Shown: positions 25,591 to 34,820 of the stretch, piece by piece | Numbering within the stretch: the stretch's first letter is position 1 | Layout: each line of letters begins with the position of its first letter | NCBI GenBank assembly: GCA_964528875.1 | Contig: CAZGUI010000001.1 | Span: 62,001 to 126,000, forward strand | Length of the DNA stretch: 64,000 bases | Origin: Bacteroides_E sp964528875 | GTDB lineage: Bacteria > Bacteroidota > Bacteroidia > Bacteroidales > Bacteroidaceae | Direction: 5' to 3' | The notes under the pieces: model-generated | The model's input: the letters and a program-made list of their open reading frames with translations, nothing else | The model's database searches: none | What the model was told of the DNA's origin: nothing | Position numbers and translations under genes: made by a program

Positions 25591-27111
25591 ATGAAAATAA
25601 AATATATTTTATTGGGAATGGTTTCTGGTTTGCTATTAGGTTTCTATTCTTGTTCACTAGATCGTGATCCTATAGATGCTTATTCAGACGTGACAGAAGG
25701 TGTTACAGAGACCGGAGAAAAGGTTGTGTTTAAGAATAAAGCAGCTGTTGAGGGACACTTAACAACGCTATATGACCAAATGCGCGATCGTCAAGAACAT
25801 TGGTATGTGGATTTACTTTTGATTTCTGAGTCTCATTCAGATAATGCATATGCCGGAACAACGGGTGCTGAAGTGGTTCCTTACGAAGATAATTCAATTG
25901 ATGCTTCTAATTCTGTATTAGAGAGAGATTGGAACCGTTACATGGAAGATATAGCCAGAGCTAATGTTTTGATTTGTAATATTGATGATGTTAAAGATAA
26001 TACATTAACTTCCGGTGAGCGTGAAGAATATAAAGCAGAAGCACAAATTTTTCGTGCCATGATAATGTTCGATATGGTACGTTTATGGGGTGATTTTCCT
26101 GTAATTACAACAGTAGCAGATGATATTACTTCAGAAAACATTGCAGAGGTTTATCCACAATATTTCCCTGAGCAAAATACCGAATTAGAGGTTTATCAAC
26201 AAATAGAAAAAGATTTATTGGAGGCTATTGAATATGCTCCGGATAATGCCAAAGGAAATAAAACAAAATTTTCTAAATCTGTAGCTCGTGCGTTATTAGC
26301 TAAGATTTATGCTGAAAAACCTTTACGCAATTACCCTAAAGTTATTCAATATTGTGATGAACTAAAAGCAGATGGTTTTGAGTTAGTAGATAATTTTAGT
26401 GATCTGTTTGGAATGAATGCAACAGGTACAGATGTTAAAATGCGTAACACAAAAGAATCCATTTTAGAGGCTCAATTTATAGCTGGAGCCGGTAACTGGT
26501 GTACGTGGATGTTTGGTCGTGATTTAGTGAACTGGAACCTTAATTTCACTTGGGCTAAATGGGTTACACCTTCTCGTGATTTGATCAATGCCTTTGAAAA
26601 AGAAGGAGATAAAATTAGATATGCTGAATCTATTGTTTATTACGATTGTAATTGGAGTAACTATTATCCCTCAGATCATTATCCGTTTATGTATAAATGT
26701 AGATCTGCTTATAGTAGTATTATAAAGTATCGTTACGCTGATATTTTACTGTTGAAAGCTGAAGCTTTGATTTTGCAAGAAAATCCAAATCTAAATGCAG
26801 CAGCAGACCTTATTGATGAAATTAGAGAACGAGTTGAATTAAATAAACTGCCTTCTTCTATTCGCCAAAATAAAGAAGATCTACTCAATGCATTGATAAA
26901 AGAAAGGCGATTAGAATTGGCTTTTGAAGGACAGCGTTGGTTTGATCTTGTTCGCTTGGATAAAGTAGAAGAGGTTATGAATGAGGTCTATAGAAAAGAT
27001 AGTGGACGTAAGCAACAGGTTTATCCTTTTGACCAATATTCTTATCGATTACCAATTCCACAGTCGGTAATCGATGAAAATGTTAATTTAAATCAAAACT
27101 TGGGTTATTAA
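25591..27111 (+). CDS. SusD/RagB family surface glycan-binding lipoprotein
   Basis: SusD caps the SusC transporter and captures glycan on the cell surface. I choose the ATG at 25591, preceded by GAAAGGAAAG, giving 506 residues; an ATG overlapping the susC stop at 25576 would add five residues. The lipobox ends in SC at about residue 21, so the mature protein is a lipoprotein. SusD family signatures include EYKAEAQIFRAMIMFDMVRLWGD and, near the C-terminus, IKERRLELAFEGQRWFDLVRL. The YRYADILLLKAEAL helix is the usual TPR-type SusC contact. It lies between susC and the GH30 gene. Confidence 0.95.
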   Translation: MKIKYILLGMVSGLLLGFYSCSLDRDPIDAYSDVTEGVTETGEKVVFKNKAAVEGHLTTLYDQMRDRQEHWYVDLLLISESHSDNAYAGTTGAEVVPYEDNSIDASNSVLERDWNRYMEDIARANVLICNIDDVKDNTLTSGEREEYKAEAQIFRAMIMFDMVRLWGDFPVITTVADDITSENIAEVYPQYFPEQNTELEVYQQIEKDLLEAIEYAPDNAKGNKTKFSKSVARALLAKIYAEKPLRNYPKVIQYCDELKADGFELVDNFSDLFGMNATGTDVKMRNTKESILEAQFIAGAGNWCTWMFGRDLVNWNLNFTWAKWVTPSRDLINAFEKEGDKIRYAESIVYYDCNWSNYYPSDHYPFMYKCRSAYSSIIKYRYADILLLKAEALILQENPNLNAAADLIDEIRERVELNKLPSSIRQNKEDLLNALIKERRLELAFEGQRWFDLVRLDKVEEVMNEVYRKDSGRKQQVYPFDQYSYRLPIPQSVIDENVNLNQNLGY

Positions 27112-27137
27112 TCAACACTAAAGCAATAGAAATTATT

Positions 27138-28631
27138 ATGATGATAAAAATAAAAAAAATAGTATTAACCCTAATAGGAGGTTTTACATTATTGGCTGCA
27201 TGTAGTAATAATGATGAAGTTATAAATCCTATAAATCCTGTTACAGAAGGTGATGTAACCGTTTATACAACAACTACTATCTTAACTCATGATTTAACTC
27301 GTAGTGCAATAGATTTTAGTTTAAAAGATAACTTGGCACCAACTAAAATTACGTTAGATCCAACTATACGTTACCAAGAAATGGATGGATTTGGAGCTGC
27401 AATAACTGGTTCTACTTGTTATAATTTACTTTTAATGAAACCCGAAGATCGTCATAAATTCCTAACAGAAACTTTCTCGGATCAAGATGGGTTTGGATTT
27501 AGTTACATTAGAATCTCTATTGGTTGTTCCGATTTTTCATTAAGCGAATATACCTGTTGTGATGAAAAGGGAATTGAAAACTTTGCTCTTCAAAGTGAAG
27601 AAAAAGAATACATAATTCCAATACTGAAAGATATTTTAACCATTAATCCATCCATTAAAATTATGGGATCACCTTGGACTTGTCCCAAATGGATGAAAGT
27701 AAAGAGTTTGTTTAATCGTATTCCTTTTGATTCGTGGACTGATGGACAATTAAATCCGGATTATTATCAAGATTATGCTACTTATTTTGTGAAATGGATA
27801 AAAGCATTTGAAGAACAAGGAGTTCCCATTTATAGCATAACACCTCAAAATGAACCTCTTAACAGAGCAAACTCTGCTTCTCTCTATATGGGCTGGTCTG
27901 AGCAACGGGATTTTATTAAGAATGCATTAGGTCCTAAATTAAAAGAAGCTGGTTTATCAACTAAAATTTATGTGTTTGATCATAATTATAATTATGACAA
28001 TTTACCTTTACAACAAGACTATCCGGCTAATATTTATAAAGATGAGAATGCGGCACAGTATGTTGCAGGAGCAGCTTATCACAACTATGGTGGAAATAAG
28101 GAAGAGCTATTGACTATGCACGAGGCTTATCCCAATAAAGAGCTTATATTTACTGAAACCTCTATAGGTACGTGGAATAGTGGACGAGACCTTTCCAAAC
28201 GTTTAATGGAGGATATGCAAGAAGTTGCGTTGGGTACTATTAACAATTGGTGTAAAGGAGTTCTTGTATGGAATTTGATGCTTGATAACGATAGAGGCCC
28301 TAATCGTGAAGGGGGTTGTCAAACCTGCTATGGTGCGGTAGATATCAATAATAGCGATTATAAAACCATTTATCGTAATTCACATTATTACATAATAGCA
28401 CATCTGTCATCTGTGGTTAAACCGGGTGCTACTCGTATTGGAACTAGTGGATATACTGATACTGATTTATTATATACCGCTTTTGAGAACACAGATGGTA
28501 CTTATGCTTTGGTTTTGATGAATAAGAACGACAAAGCAAAAAGAATAACTTTCAGCGATGGTAAAGAGCATTTTGCTTATGATGTTCCTGGTAAATCTGT
28601 AACATCCTATCGGTGGGGAGAGTCAAAATAG
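27138..28631 (+). CDS. Glycoside hydrolase family 30, predicted endo-beta-1,6-glucanase
   Basis: This 497-residue lipoprotein (lipobox LLAAC near residue 22) is a clan A (beta/alpha)8 hydrolase of GH30. The predicted acid/base is E239 in TPQNEP and the nucleophile is E340 in IFTETSIGTW. The family entry segment GFGAAITGSTCYN and the RISIGCSDFS stretch are present. A C-terminal beta domain starts about 410. Family members include glucosylceramidases, xylanases and beta-1,6-glucanases. With SusC, SusD, this binding protein and GH3 in the same order as the Bacteroides beta-1,6-glucan locus, a surface endo-beta-1,6-glucanase is the best guess. Subfamily was not computed. Confidence 0.9.
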   Translation: MMIKIKKIVLTLIGGFTLLAACSNNDEVINPINPVTEGDVTVYTTTTILTHDLTRSAIDFSLKDNLAPTKITLDPTIRYQEMDGFGAAITGSTCYNLLLMKPEDRHKFLTETFSDQDGFGFSYIRISIGCSDFSLSEYTCCDEKGIENFALQSEEKEYIIPILKDILTINPSIKIMGSPWTCPKWMKVKSLFNRIPFDSWTDGQLNPDYYQDYATYFVKWIKAFEEQGVPIYSITPQNEPLNRANSASLYMGWSEQRDFIKNALGPKLKEAGLSTKIYVFDHNYNYDNLPLQQDYPANIYKDENAAQYVAGAAYHNYGGNKEELLTMHEAYPNKELIFTETSIGTWNSGRDLSKRLMEDMQEVALGTINNWCKGVLVWNLMLDNDRGPNREGGCQTCYGAVDINNSDYKTIYRNSHYYIIAHLSSVVKPGATRIGTSGYTDTDLLYTAFENTDGTYALVLMNKNDKAKRITFSDGKEHFAYDVPGKSVTSYRWGESK

Positions 28632-28652
28632 AAACCTTAAATGTATAATAAA

Positions 28653-30659
28653 ATGAAAAAAAGTATATATATCATTCTTTCATTCATAGGGTTTTTAGGG
28701 TTAAACGCTTGTAGTGATGACGATGTTCCCGGTAATCCTATAATGGAATTGAAAACAGAAAATACAGATGCCTTTTTTGGTGATAGTTTAACTTTTACCA
28801 TTAATGCTTCTGATCATGATGTGCCTTTATCTACGTTAAAAGTTCAGCTATTTTATGGGGAAGAGCAAGTTTCAGAAACAACAATTCGTACAAAGTTAAG
28901 TGGTAACGATTATAGTGGTAAAATTTATATTCCATATTATGCTAATATACCCGATGGTAAAGGTACATTGAAATATATTTTACAAAACATTAATTTTGTT
29001 ATCTCTGAACATGAACGAGAGATAAGTTTAGCTCGTCCAGATTTTCCATATCTTACTTTAATTGACGAAGAAGGAAAAAGTTATAAAATGGAACGAGAGT
29101 CTTTATATAAGTATAATGTTTCGGGCGATTTTTCCCAAAAGATGAATGCCTATATAAAAACGCCTAAGGTGGGCGAGAATGGAAATGAATTAACTTTTGG
29201 TTGGGAAAACAATGCAATAGAAATAGGATCTGTTACTCCTATTCCTTTTTCAAATACGACTCCCGGTAATTACACTATCAGTTTTAATACGTTGAATTAT
29301 GAAGTTAGTCCGTTCTCTAAATTAAAAGTAAATGGGCAGGAGTTAGAATTGATTGAAAATGATATTTACAGTATTCAACTCACCATAAGAAGAAATGAAA
29401 CTTTAACCTTTGAGGGGGTTCCTGATTATGATAATTGGTGGATTGATCTGGATTATTTTGAAAAACAAGGGGATGGTACATTAAAATTCTTACCTCTAAC
29501 AGGAAGTTATCAACTGACAGCGAATGGGAAAAAGAAATTTTTCTCTGTCATGGCTTTGAAAGATGGGCAACCTGCAAGTTTACAAGAAGATGGTTCAGGT
29601 GCTATTTGGGCTATTGGTAATGGAATAGGAAAACCTTCTGTAAGTACATCTGAAGTAGGTTGGAATGCATCAGAAGGATTATGTATGGCACAACTGACAT
29701 CACGAAAATATCAGCTGACATTGACTGCCGGGGTAACAATGAAAATAGATAATATTGATTTTAAATTCTTTCATATAAACGATTGGGATAAAGGAGAATT
29801 TACCGGAGAAGCATTATCTACAACAAGTAACTTAATTGAAATTACAGAATCCGGTAATCTTAAACTAGCAGAGGGTAAAAAATTTGATAGAGGTGGAGTG
29901 TATAAGTTTATTGTTGATGTTAGTGGTGGAATTAATCAGGCTAAATTATCTGTAGAGAAGATTGATCAGATAGAATTACCAATGGAAGATATTCTTATTA
30001 ATGGTGTTAAGTTGGAAGAAACAGGTATGGATACCTATGAGGCCACTTTAGACCTATCCCAAGAGCAAATTTTACAAATTTCCGGAGTTGACGATTTTGA
30101 TTCTTGGTATTTAGATCCTGATTTTGTTACCCTAGCAGGGAATAATCAAATGAAATTTTTACCTGTTACAGGTGCGTATCGCATCAGAGTTAATATTGGA
30201 AGGAAAGCCGTATCTGTAATACGTATGGATGGAAATAAAGACGCCACATTAGGTGCTGACGGTCATGGAGCCATTTGGATCATGGGGTGGGGTATCGGTT
30301 CGCCATCATTAGATAATCAATTTGGTTGGGAACCCGGACAAGCTTATTGTATGGCTGAAATATCTCCTAAAAAATATCAATTTACGGGTATAGCCGGACC
30401 TGAAAAAGATTCAGAAATAGGACAACGTATTCGATTTGATTATTTAAGTTGTAAGTTTTTCCATCAAAATGGATGGGGCGCTGAGTTTTCTGGAGATAAT
30501 GCTTTAACCATTGATGAAAAGTCTAAAGTTTTTATTGCTGATAAAGGCAATATAGAGTTTGCAGATGGAGTGAAGTTAAAAGAAGGAGAAGTTTATGTTC
30601 TTACAATAGATTTAACGGCAGGGAATGACAGAGGACTTATTTCTTTTGTTCCGAAATAG
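28653..30659 (+). CDS. Surface glycan-binding lipoprotein with duplicated domain
   Basis: This 668-residue lipoprotein (LNAC near residue 20) fills the SusE/SusF position of the locus. The N-terminal third looks like an immunoglobulin-type spacer domain (EISLARPDFPYL around residue 125). Two related repeats follow, about residues 225-435 and 445-668. They share FLPLTGSYQLTAN versus FLPVTGAYRIRVN, GSGAIWAIGNGIGKPS versus GHGAIWIMGWGIGSPS, and RKYQLT versus KKYQFT. The conserved tryptophans may stack on sugars. It resembles the DUF5125/DUF5121-type binding protein of the Bacteroides beta-1,6-glucan locus, by memory. An ATG at 28641 is an alternative start adding four residues. Confidence 0.8.
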   Translation: MKKSIYIILSFIGFLGLNACSDDDVPGNPIMELKTENTDAFFGDSLTFTINASDHDVPLSTLKVQLFYGEEQVSETTIRTKLSGNDYSGKIYIPYYANIPDGKGTLKYILQNINFVISEHEREISLARPDFPYLTLIDEEGKSYKMERESLYKYNVSGDFSQKMNAYIKTPKVGENGNELTFGWENNAIEIGSVTPIPFSNTTPGNYTISFNTLNYEVSPFSKLKVNGQELELIENDIYSIQLTIRRNETLTFEGVPDYDNWWIDLDYFEKQGDGTLKFLPLTGSYQLTANGKKKFFSVMALKDGQPASLQEDGSGAIWAIGNGIGKPSVSTSEVGWNASEGLCMAQLTSRKYQLTLTAGVTMKIDNIDFKFFHINDWDKGEFTGEALSTTSNLIEITESGNLKLAEGKKFDRGGVYKFIVDVSGGINQAKLSVEKIDQIELPMEDILINGVKLEETGMDTYEATLDLSQEQILQISGVDDFDSWYLDPDFVTLAGNNQMKFLPVTGAYRIRVNIGRKAVSVIRMDGNKDATLGADGHGAIWIMGWGIGSPSLDNQFGWEPGQAYCMAEISPKKYQFTGIAGPEKDSEIGQRIRFDYLSCKFFHQNGWGAEFSGDNALTIDEKSKVFIADKGNIEFADGVKLKEGEVYVLTIDLTAGNDRGLISFVPK

Positions 30660-30732
30660 TTATAGTGGAAAGGTAGCTTTATCTTTAAGTATATTAAAAT
30701 CAATGATTATAAAATCTATAAAATGGAATAAT

Positions 30733-32979
30733 ATGAAAGTAAAATTACTAGGCTTGTGTTTGTTCTTAATGATACTTTTACCGATAAGTGCTCAGAAACC
30801 TGTATATCTGGATGAAAATAGTCCCATAGAAGAAAGAGTGAAAGACGCTTTGAGTAGGATGACATTAAAAGAAAAAATAGCAATGACTCATGCTCAATCT
30901 AAATTTAGTTCTCCGGGTGTGCCTCGTCTGGGTATTCCTGAAGTGTGGGCAACAGATGGTCCCCACGGTATACGACCTGAGGTTTTATGGGATGAATGGA
31001 ATCAAGCAGGTTGGACAAACGATTCTTGTATTGCCTTTCCTGCATTGACCTGTCTAGCAGCAACATGGAACTTAGATATGGCTTACCTTTATGGAAAGAG
31101 TATTGGTGAGGAAGCACGCTATCGTAACAAAGATATTTTGTTAGGGCCAGGTGTGAATATTTATCGTACTCCTTTAAATGGTCGGAACTTTGAATATATG
31201 GGTGAAGACCCCTTTTTGGCTTCTAAAATGGTGGTTCCATACATCAAAGGAGTGCAAGAGAACGGTGTGGCGACTTGTGTGAAACATTATGCCTTGAACA
31301 ACCAAGAATTTAGAAGACATACTGTGAATATTCATTTGAGCGATCGAGCTTTATATGAAATTTACTTGCCTGCTTTCAAAGCTGCTGTACAAGAGGGGAG
31401 AACATGGTCTATTATGGGAGCCTATAATTTATTTGAAGGTATACATGCTTGTCACAATAAACGTTTATTGAAAGATATCTTGCGTGATGAGTGGGGCTTT
31501 GATGGGGTAGTGGTATCCGATTGGGGAGGTACTCATCATACAGAGCAAGCTATTTTTAACGGGTTGGATTTGGAGTTTGGTACTTGGACTGATGGATTAT
31601 CCGGAGGATCTAAAAAAGCTTATGATAATTATTTCTTAGCTCATCCTTACTTAAAACTTATAAATGAAGGTAAAGTGGGAATTAAAGAGTTAGATGAAAA
31701 AGTAAGTAATATTCTTCGTTTGATTTTCAGAACCTCTATGAATCCTAATAAACCGATGGGGTCACTTGGTTCTCCAGAACATAGTCAAGCCGGATTAAAA
31801 ATAGCTCAAGAAGGAATTGTTTTGCTGAAAAATAAAGATAATGTATTACCTATTGACTTAAGTAAAACAAAGTCAATTGCTGTGATAGGAGAGAATGCAA
31901 TAAAGATGCTGACTGTAGGTGGAGGAAGCTCCTCCCTAAAAGTAATTTATGAAACATCTCCTTTAGAAGGTTTGCAAAAGAGATTAGGTAAGGATGTGAA
32001 GATTATTTATGCCAGAGGTTATGTGGGAGATCCAACCGGTGAATATAATGGGGTTGAAACAGGACAAGATTTGGCTGAAAATCGTTCCTGTGAAGAGCTT
32101 TTAACTGAAGCCATTCAAGTAGCAAAAGAAGCAGATTATGTTCTCTTTTTCGGTGGATTGAATAAAAGTAAACACCAAGACTGTGAAGATTCTGACCGTG
32201 AAGGACTAGAGTTACCTTATGAACAAGACCGTGTAATAAACGAATTGTCTAAAGTAAATAAGAATTTAGTAGTTATCAATCTATCGGGTAATGCAGTTGC
32301 TATGCCTTGGGTAGATAATGTTCGGGCTATTGTTCAGGGCTGGTATTTAGGATCAGAAGCAGGGACTGCTTTGGCTTCTGTTTTGGTTGGTGATGTAAAT
32401 CCATCGGGAAAACTACCTTTTACCTTTCCTGTGAAGTTAACTGATATCGGTGCTCATAGGTTAGATCTTTACCCCGGAGACAAATCGGATTTGGCTAAAT
32501 CTACTCACAGTAGTGATACGATTAATACTATCTATGGTGAAGATCTGTTTGTGGGTTATCGTTGGGTAGATAAAGAGAAAATAACACCTTTATTTCCTTT
32601 TGGTCATGGGTTGAGTTATACCACGTTTGTTTATGGTAAACCTACGGTGAAGAAAACAACGATGAACGCCGATGAAACTCTATCCTTTAGTGTAAGTGTG
32701 AAAAATACGGGAACTCGTGAAGGGCAAGAAGTGGTTCAACTCTATATTAGTGATAAAAAGTCATCCCTTCCTCGTCCTGTAAAAGAACTGAAAGCGTTTC
32801 AAAAAATAACTTTAGCTCCCAACGAAGAGAAAGTAGTAACCTTATTTATCAATGCCGAAGCTTTGAGTTATTTTGATGATGGTAAACACGAGTGGGTGGC
32901 TGAACCGGGAAAATTTGAAGCACTCATAGGTAGTTCATCCAGAGATATTAAAGGAGTAGTGAAATTCGAATTAAAGTAA
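30733..32979 (+). CDS. Glycoside hydrolase family 3, predicted exo-beta-glucosidase
   Basis: GH3 enzymes release single sugars, here probably glucose, from the non-reducing end of oligosaccharides in the periplasm. I choose the ATG at 30733, giving 748 residues with a clean signal peptide (MKVKLLGLCLFLMILLPISA); an upstream ATG at 30625 lies inside the preceding gene. The N-terminal TIM barrel has the KHYALNNQEF motif and the nucleophile D263 in VVSDWGG. The second alpha/beta domain spans about 365-600, and a fibronectin III-like domain ends the protein (KKTTMNADETLSFSVSVKNT region). It is the last gene of the locus. Confidence 0.95.
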   Translation: MKVKLLGLCLFLMILLPISAQKPVYLDENSPIEERVKDALSRMTLKEKIAMTHAQSKFSSPGVPRLGIPEVWATDGPHGIRPEVLWDEWNQAGWTNDSCIAFPALTCLAATWNLDMAYLYGKSIGEEARYRNKDILLGPGVNIYRTPLNGRNFEYMGEDPFLASKMVVPYIKGVQENGVATCVKHYALNNQEFRRHTVNIHLSDRALYEIYLPAFKAAVQEGRTWSIMGAYNLFEGIHACHNKRLLKDILRDEWGFDGVVVSDWGGTHHTEQAIFNGLDLEFGTWTDGLSGGSKKAYDNYFLAHPYLKLINEGKVGIKELDEKVSNILRLIFRTSMNPNKPMGSLGSPEHSQAGLKIAQEGIVLLKNKDNVLPIDLSKTKSIAVIGENAIKMLTVGGGSSSLKVIYETSPLEGLQKRLGKDVKIIYARGYVGDPTGEYNGVETGQDLAENRSCEELLTEAIQVAKEADYVLFFGGLNKSKHQDCEDSDREGLELPYEQDRVINELSKVNKNLVVINLSGNAVAMPWVDNVRAIVQGWYLGSEAGTALASVLVGDVNPSGKLPFTFPVKLTDIGAHRLDLYPGDKSDLAKSTHSSDTINTIYGEDLFVGYRWVDKEKITPLFPFGHGLSYTTFVYGKPTVKKTTMNADETLSFSVSVKNTGTREGQEVVQLYISDKKSSLPRPVKELKAFQKITLAPNEEKVVTLFINAEALSYFDDGKHEWVAEPGKFEALIGSSSRDIKGVVKFELK

Positions 32980-33065
32980 ACTTTTATTACTCTTTTAACG
33001 ATGTAAAAGATAGTTTTATTAAGGTCGCTTAGGCGCATTATAATGACGTTTTAAAAGTAATCCGG

Positions 33066-33146
33066 TCGGTCTAGGACTGAAGGTCCTTCGGTCCTAGACC
33101 GATGCATGTTCAGTCCTAGACCGAAAGGCATTGGGTCTTAGACCTA
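33066..33146 (+). repeat. 81-bp four-unit dyad repeat, copy 2
   Basis: Units start at 33066, 33088, 33110 and 33132, exactly 22 bp apart. They read TCGGTCTAGGACTGA, TCGGTCCTAGACCGA, TCAGTCCTAGACCGA and the degenerate TGGGTCTTAGACCTA. Units one and three are perfect reverse complements. Unit two is a perfect dyad (6-bp arms, 3-nt centre). The array lies 87 bp after the GH3 stop and before the terminator at 33185-33244. Confidence 0.92.
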
Positions 33147-33184
33147 GAATAGGAATAAAATAGCCTTGTTAAATTTTAGCAAAA

Positions 33185-33246
33185 AAAATAGGCTTTGTAA
33201 AATTTCCCATCACAAGTTGGAAGGAAAAATACAAAGCCTATTTTAT
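33185..33246. terminator. Bidirectional terminator between GH3 and the GMP synthase-like gene
   Basis: AAAATAGGCTTTGTA (33185-33199) and TACAAAGCCTATTTT (33230-33244) are a perfect 15-bp inverted repeat with a 30-nt loop, flanked by A and T runs. An imperfect direct copy of the left arm region lies at about 33158-33178. Confidence 0.75.
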
Positions 33247-33289
33247 GACTTTATTTTAATCAGATGAATCAAGTAGAAAGTCTACTTAT

Positions 33290-34798
33290 TTATTCCCATT
33301 CAATAGTTGCCGGTGGCTTGGAGCTGATGTCATAGGTTACTCTATTTACTCCCGCCACATTATTTATAATATCATTGGATATTTGAGCTAAGAAATCATA
33401 AGGTAAGTGACTCCAGGTGGCAGTCATAGCATCAACCGAGTTAACGGCACGCAATGCTACAGCTCTTTCATAGGTTCTCTCTTCATTAGAAACCCCTACA
33501 GCTTGTACAGGAAGAAGAATGACTCCGGCTTGCCATACTTTGTCATAAAGTCCCCAATCTCTTAAACCTTGAATGAAAATATGATCGGCTTCTTGTAAAA
33601 CACGAACTTTTTCAGGTGTGATATCACCTAAAATTCTCACACCTAAACCTGGTCCGGGAAATGGATGTCTGGAAATTAAATGATCTTCCATACCTAAAGC
33701 ACGTCCCACTTTTCTTACTTCATCTTTGAAAAGTAAGCGTAGAGGTTCACACAGCTTTAAGTTCATTTTTTCAGGAAGTCCACCTACATTATGATGACTC
33801 TTAATTACCTTTCCACTAATGGATAACGATTCTATAACATCGGGATAGATAGTTCCTTGTCCCAACCATTTGACATCTTTTATTTTGTGTGCTTCTTCAT
33901 CAAACACCTCAATGAAGTTCCTGCCAATAATTTTCCGTTTTTCTTCAGGATCGGTAATTCCTGCAAGATCAGCGTAGAATTTTTTACTGGCATCAACACC
34001 TATTACATTAAGCTTCAAGTTCTCATAATCTCTCAACACATCGGAAAACTCGTTTTTACGCAGTAGTCCATGGTTAACAAACACACAAATCAGATTATTT
34101 CCAATGGCTTTGTTCAGTAAAACAGCTGTAACCGATGAATCTACACCTCCACTTAATGCTAATACTACTTTGTCATTACCCAGTTGTTCCTTTAACTCGG
34201 CTACAGTATGCTCTATAAACGATTCTGGAGACCAAGTTTGAGTACATTGACAAATGTCTACCAAAAAGTTTTTAAGAAGCGTATTCACTTCTTTACTGGT
34301 TGACTTCATTAAATCAAAGCTGATACCCCAAACTTGATCCGACACATTTTCGTAAGCAATGGGGGCTCCTTGGAAGTTGGCTAGTTCAGAAAAATCAGAA
34401 GGCAATTCTTTTATGGAGTCAGCTCCATCAAGTGTAACTGAAAAATCATCTTTAATACCGTTGAAGAGTGCACTTTCTTTGTTTAATGTAATGTTTGTTT
34501 TTTCATTAAGTAAAGAGGCGAGTGTACCCCCGTGTTCTTTAGCTAATAAATGAGCACTATACTCCATTGCTAAAACCGGGTATTTACCATAGAAATCATT
34601 GAAACTAGTGGTAATCGCTTTTGAATCAGTAACAGAAATAGGACTTCCTGTCAGTATGACTCCTTTAATAAATGGATCGTTTTTAGGGAATTTATTGTAA
34701 GCAACAATTTCACAAAAAACATCTAGTTCACGAACCCTTCTACCTAATAATTGTGTGTTTGGTGATCCAAAATCTACAATAATAATTTTTTCTTGCAC
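33290..34798 (-). CDS. GMP synthase-like protein with intact ATP-pyrophosphatase and degenerate glutaminase domain
   Basis: GuaA aminates XMP to GMP, taking ammonia from a class I glutamine amidotransferase domain. This 502-residue protein has the full frame and an intact ATPPase domain: P-loop LSGGVDSS at 216-222, GTIYPDVIES, KSHHNVGGLPE and the terminal VTYDISSKPPATIEWE. The N-terminal domain is well folded by pattern (VDFGSPNTQLLGRRVREL), but the catalytic triad is gone. The nucleophile segment GICYG is replaced by AMEYS (Glu79 for Cys), and the HPE triad segment is replaced by DLM (162-164). It would need free ammonia or a partner glutaminase, or have a new role. It follows mscL by 22 bp. 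Confidence 0.88.
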   Translation of the reverse strand: MQEKIIIVDFGSPNTQLLGRRVRELDVFCEIVAYNKFPKNDPFIKGVILTGSPISVTDSKAITTSFNDFYGKYPVLAMEYSAHLLAKEHGGTLASLLNEKTNITLNKESALFNGIKDDFSVTLDGADSIKELPSDFSELANFQGAPIAYENVSDQVWGISFDLMKSTSKEVNTLLKNFLVDICQCTQTWSPESFIEHTVAELKEQLGNDKVVLALSGGVDSSVTAVLLNKAIGNNLICVFVNHGLLRKNEFSDVLRDYENLKLNVIGVDASKKFYADLAGITDPEEKRKIIGRNFIEVFDEEAHKIKDVKWLGQGTIYPDVIESLSISGKVIKSHHNVGGLPEKMNLKLCEPLRLLFKDEVRKVGRALGMEDHLISRHPFPGPGLGVRILGDITPEKVRVLQEADHIFIQGLRDWGLYDKVWQAGVILLPVQAVGVSNEERTYERAVALRAVNSVDAMTATWSHLPYDFLAQISNDIINNVAGVNRVTYDISSKPPATIEWE

Positions 34799-34820
34799 AA
34801 ACGTTATTTTTTGATGAGAA

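Noticed and set aside
30625..30732. Upstream start for the GH3 gene
   Set aside because: It would overlap the binding-protein gene and hide the signal peptide behind 36 unrelated residues.
33290..34798. The GMP synthase as a frameshifted pseudogene
   Set aside because: The frame is open over 502 codons with both domains at normal length; only the glutaminase active-site residues are replaced.
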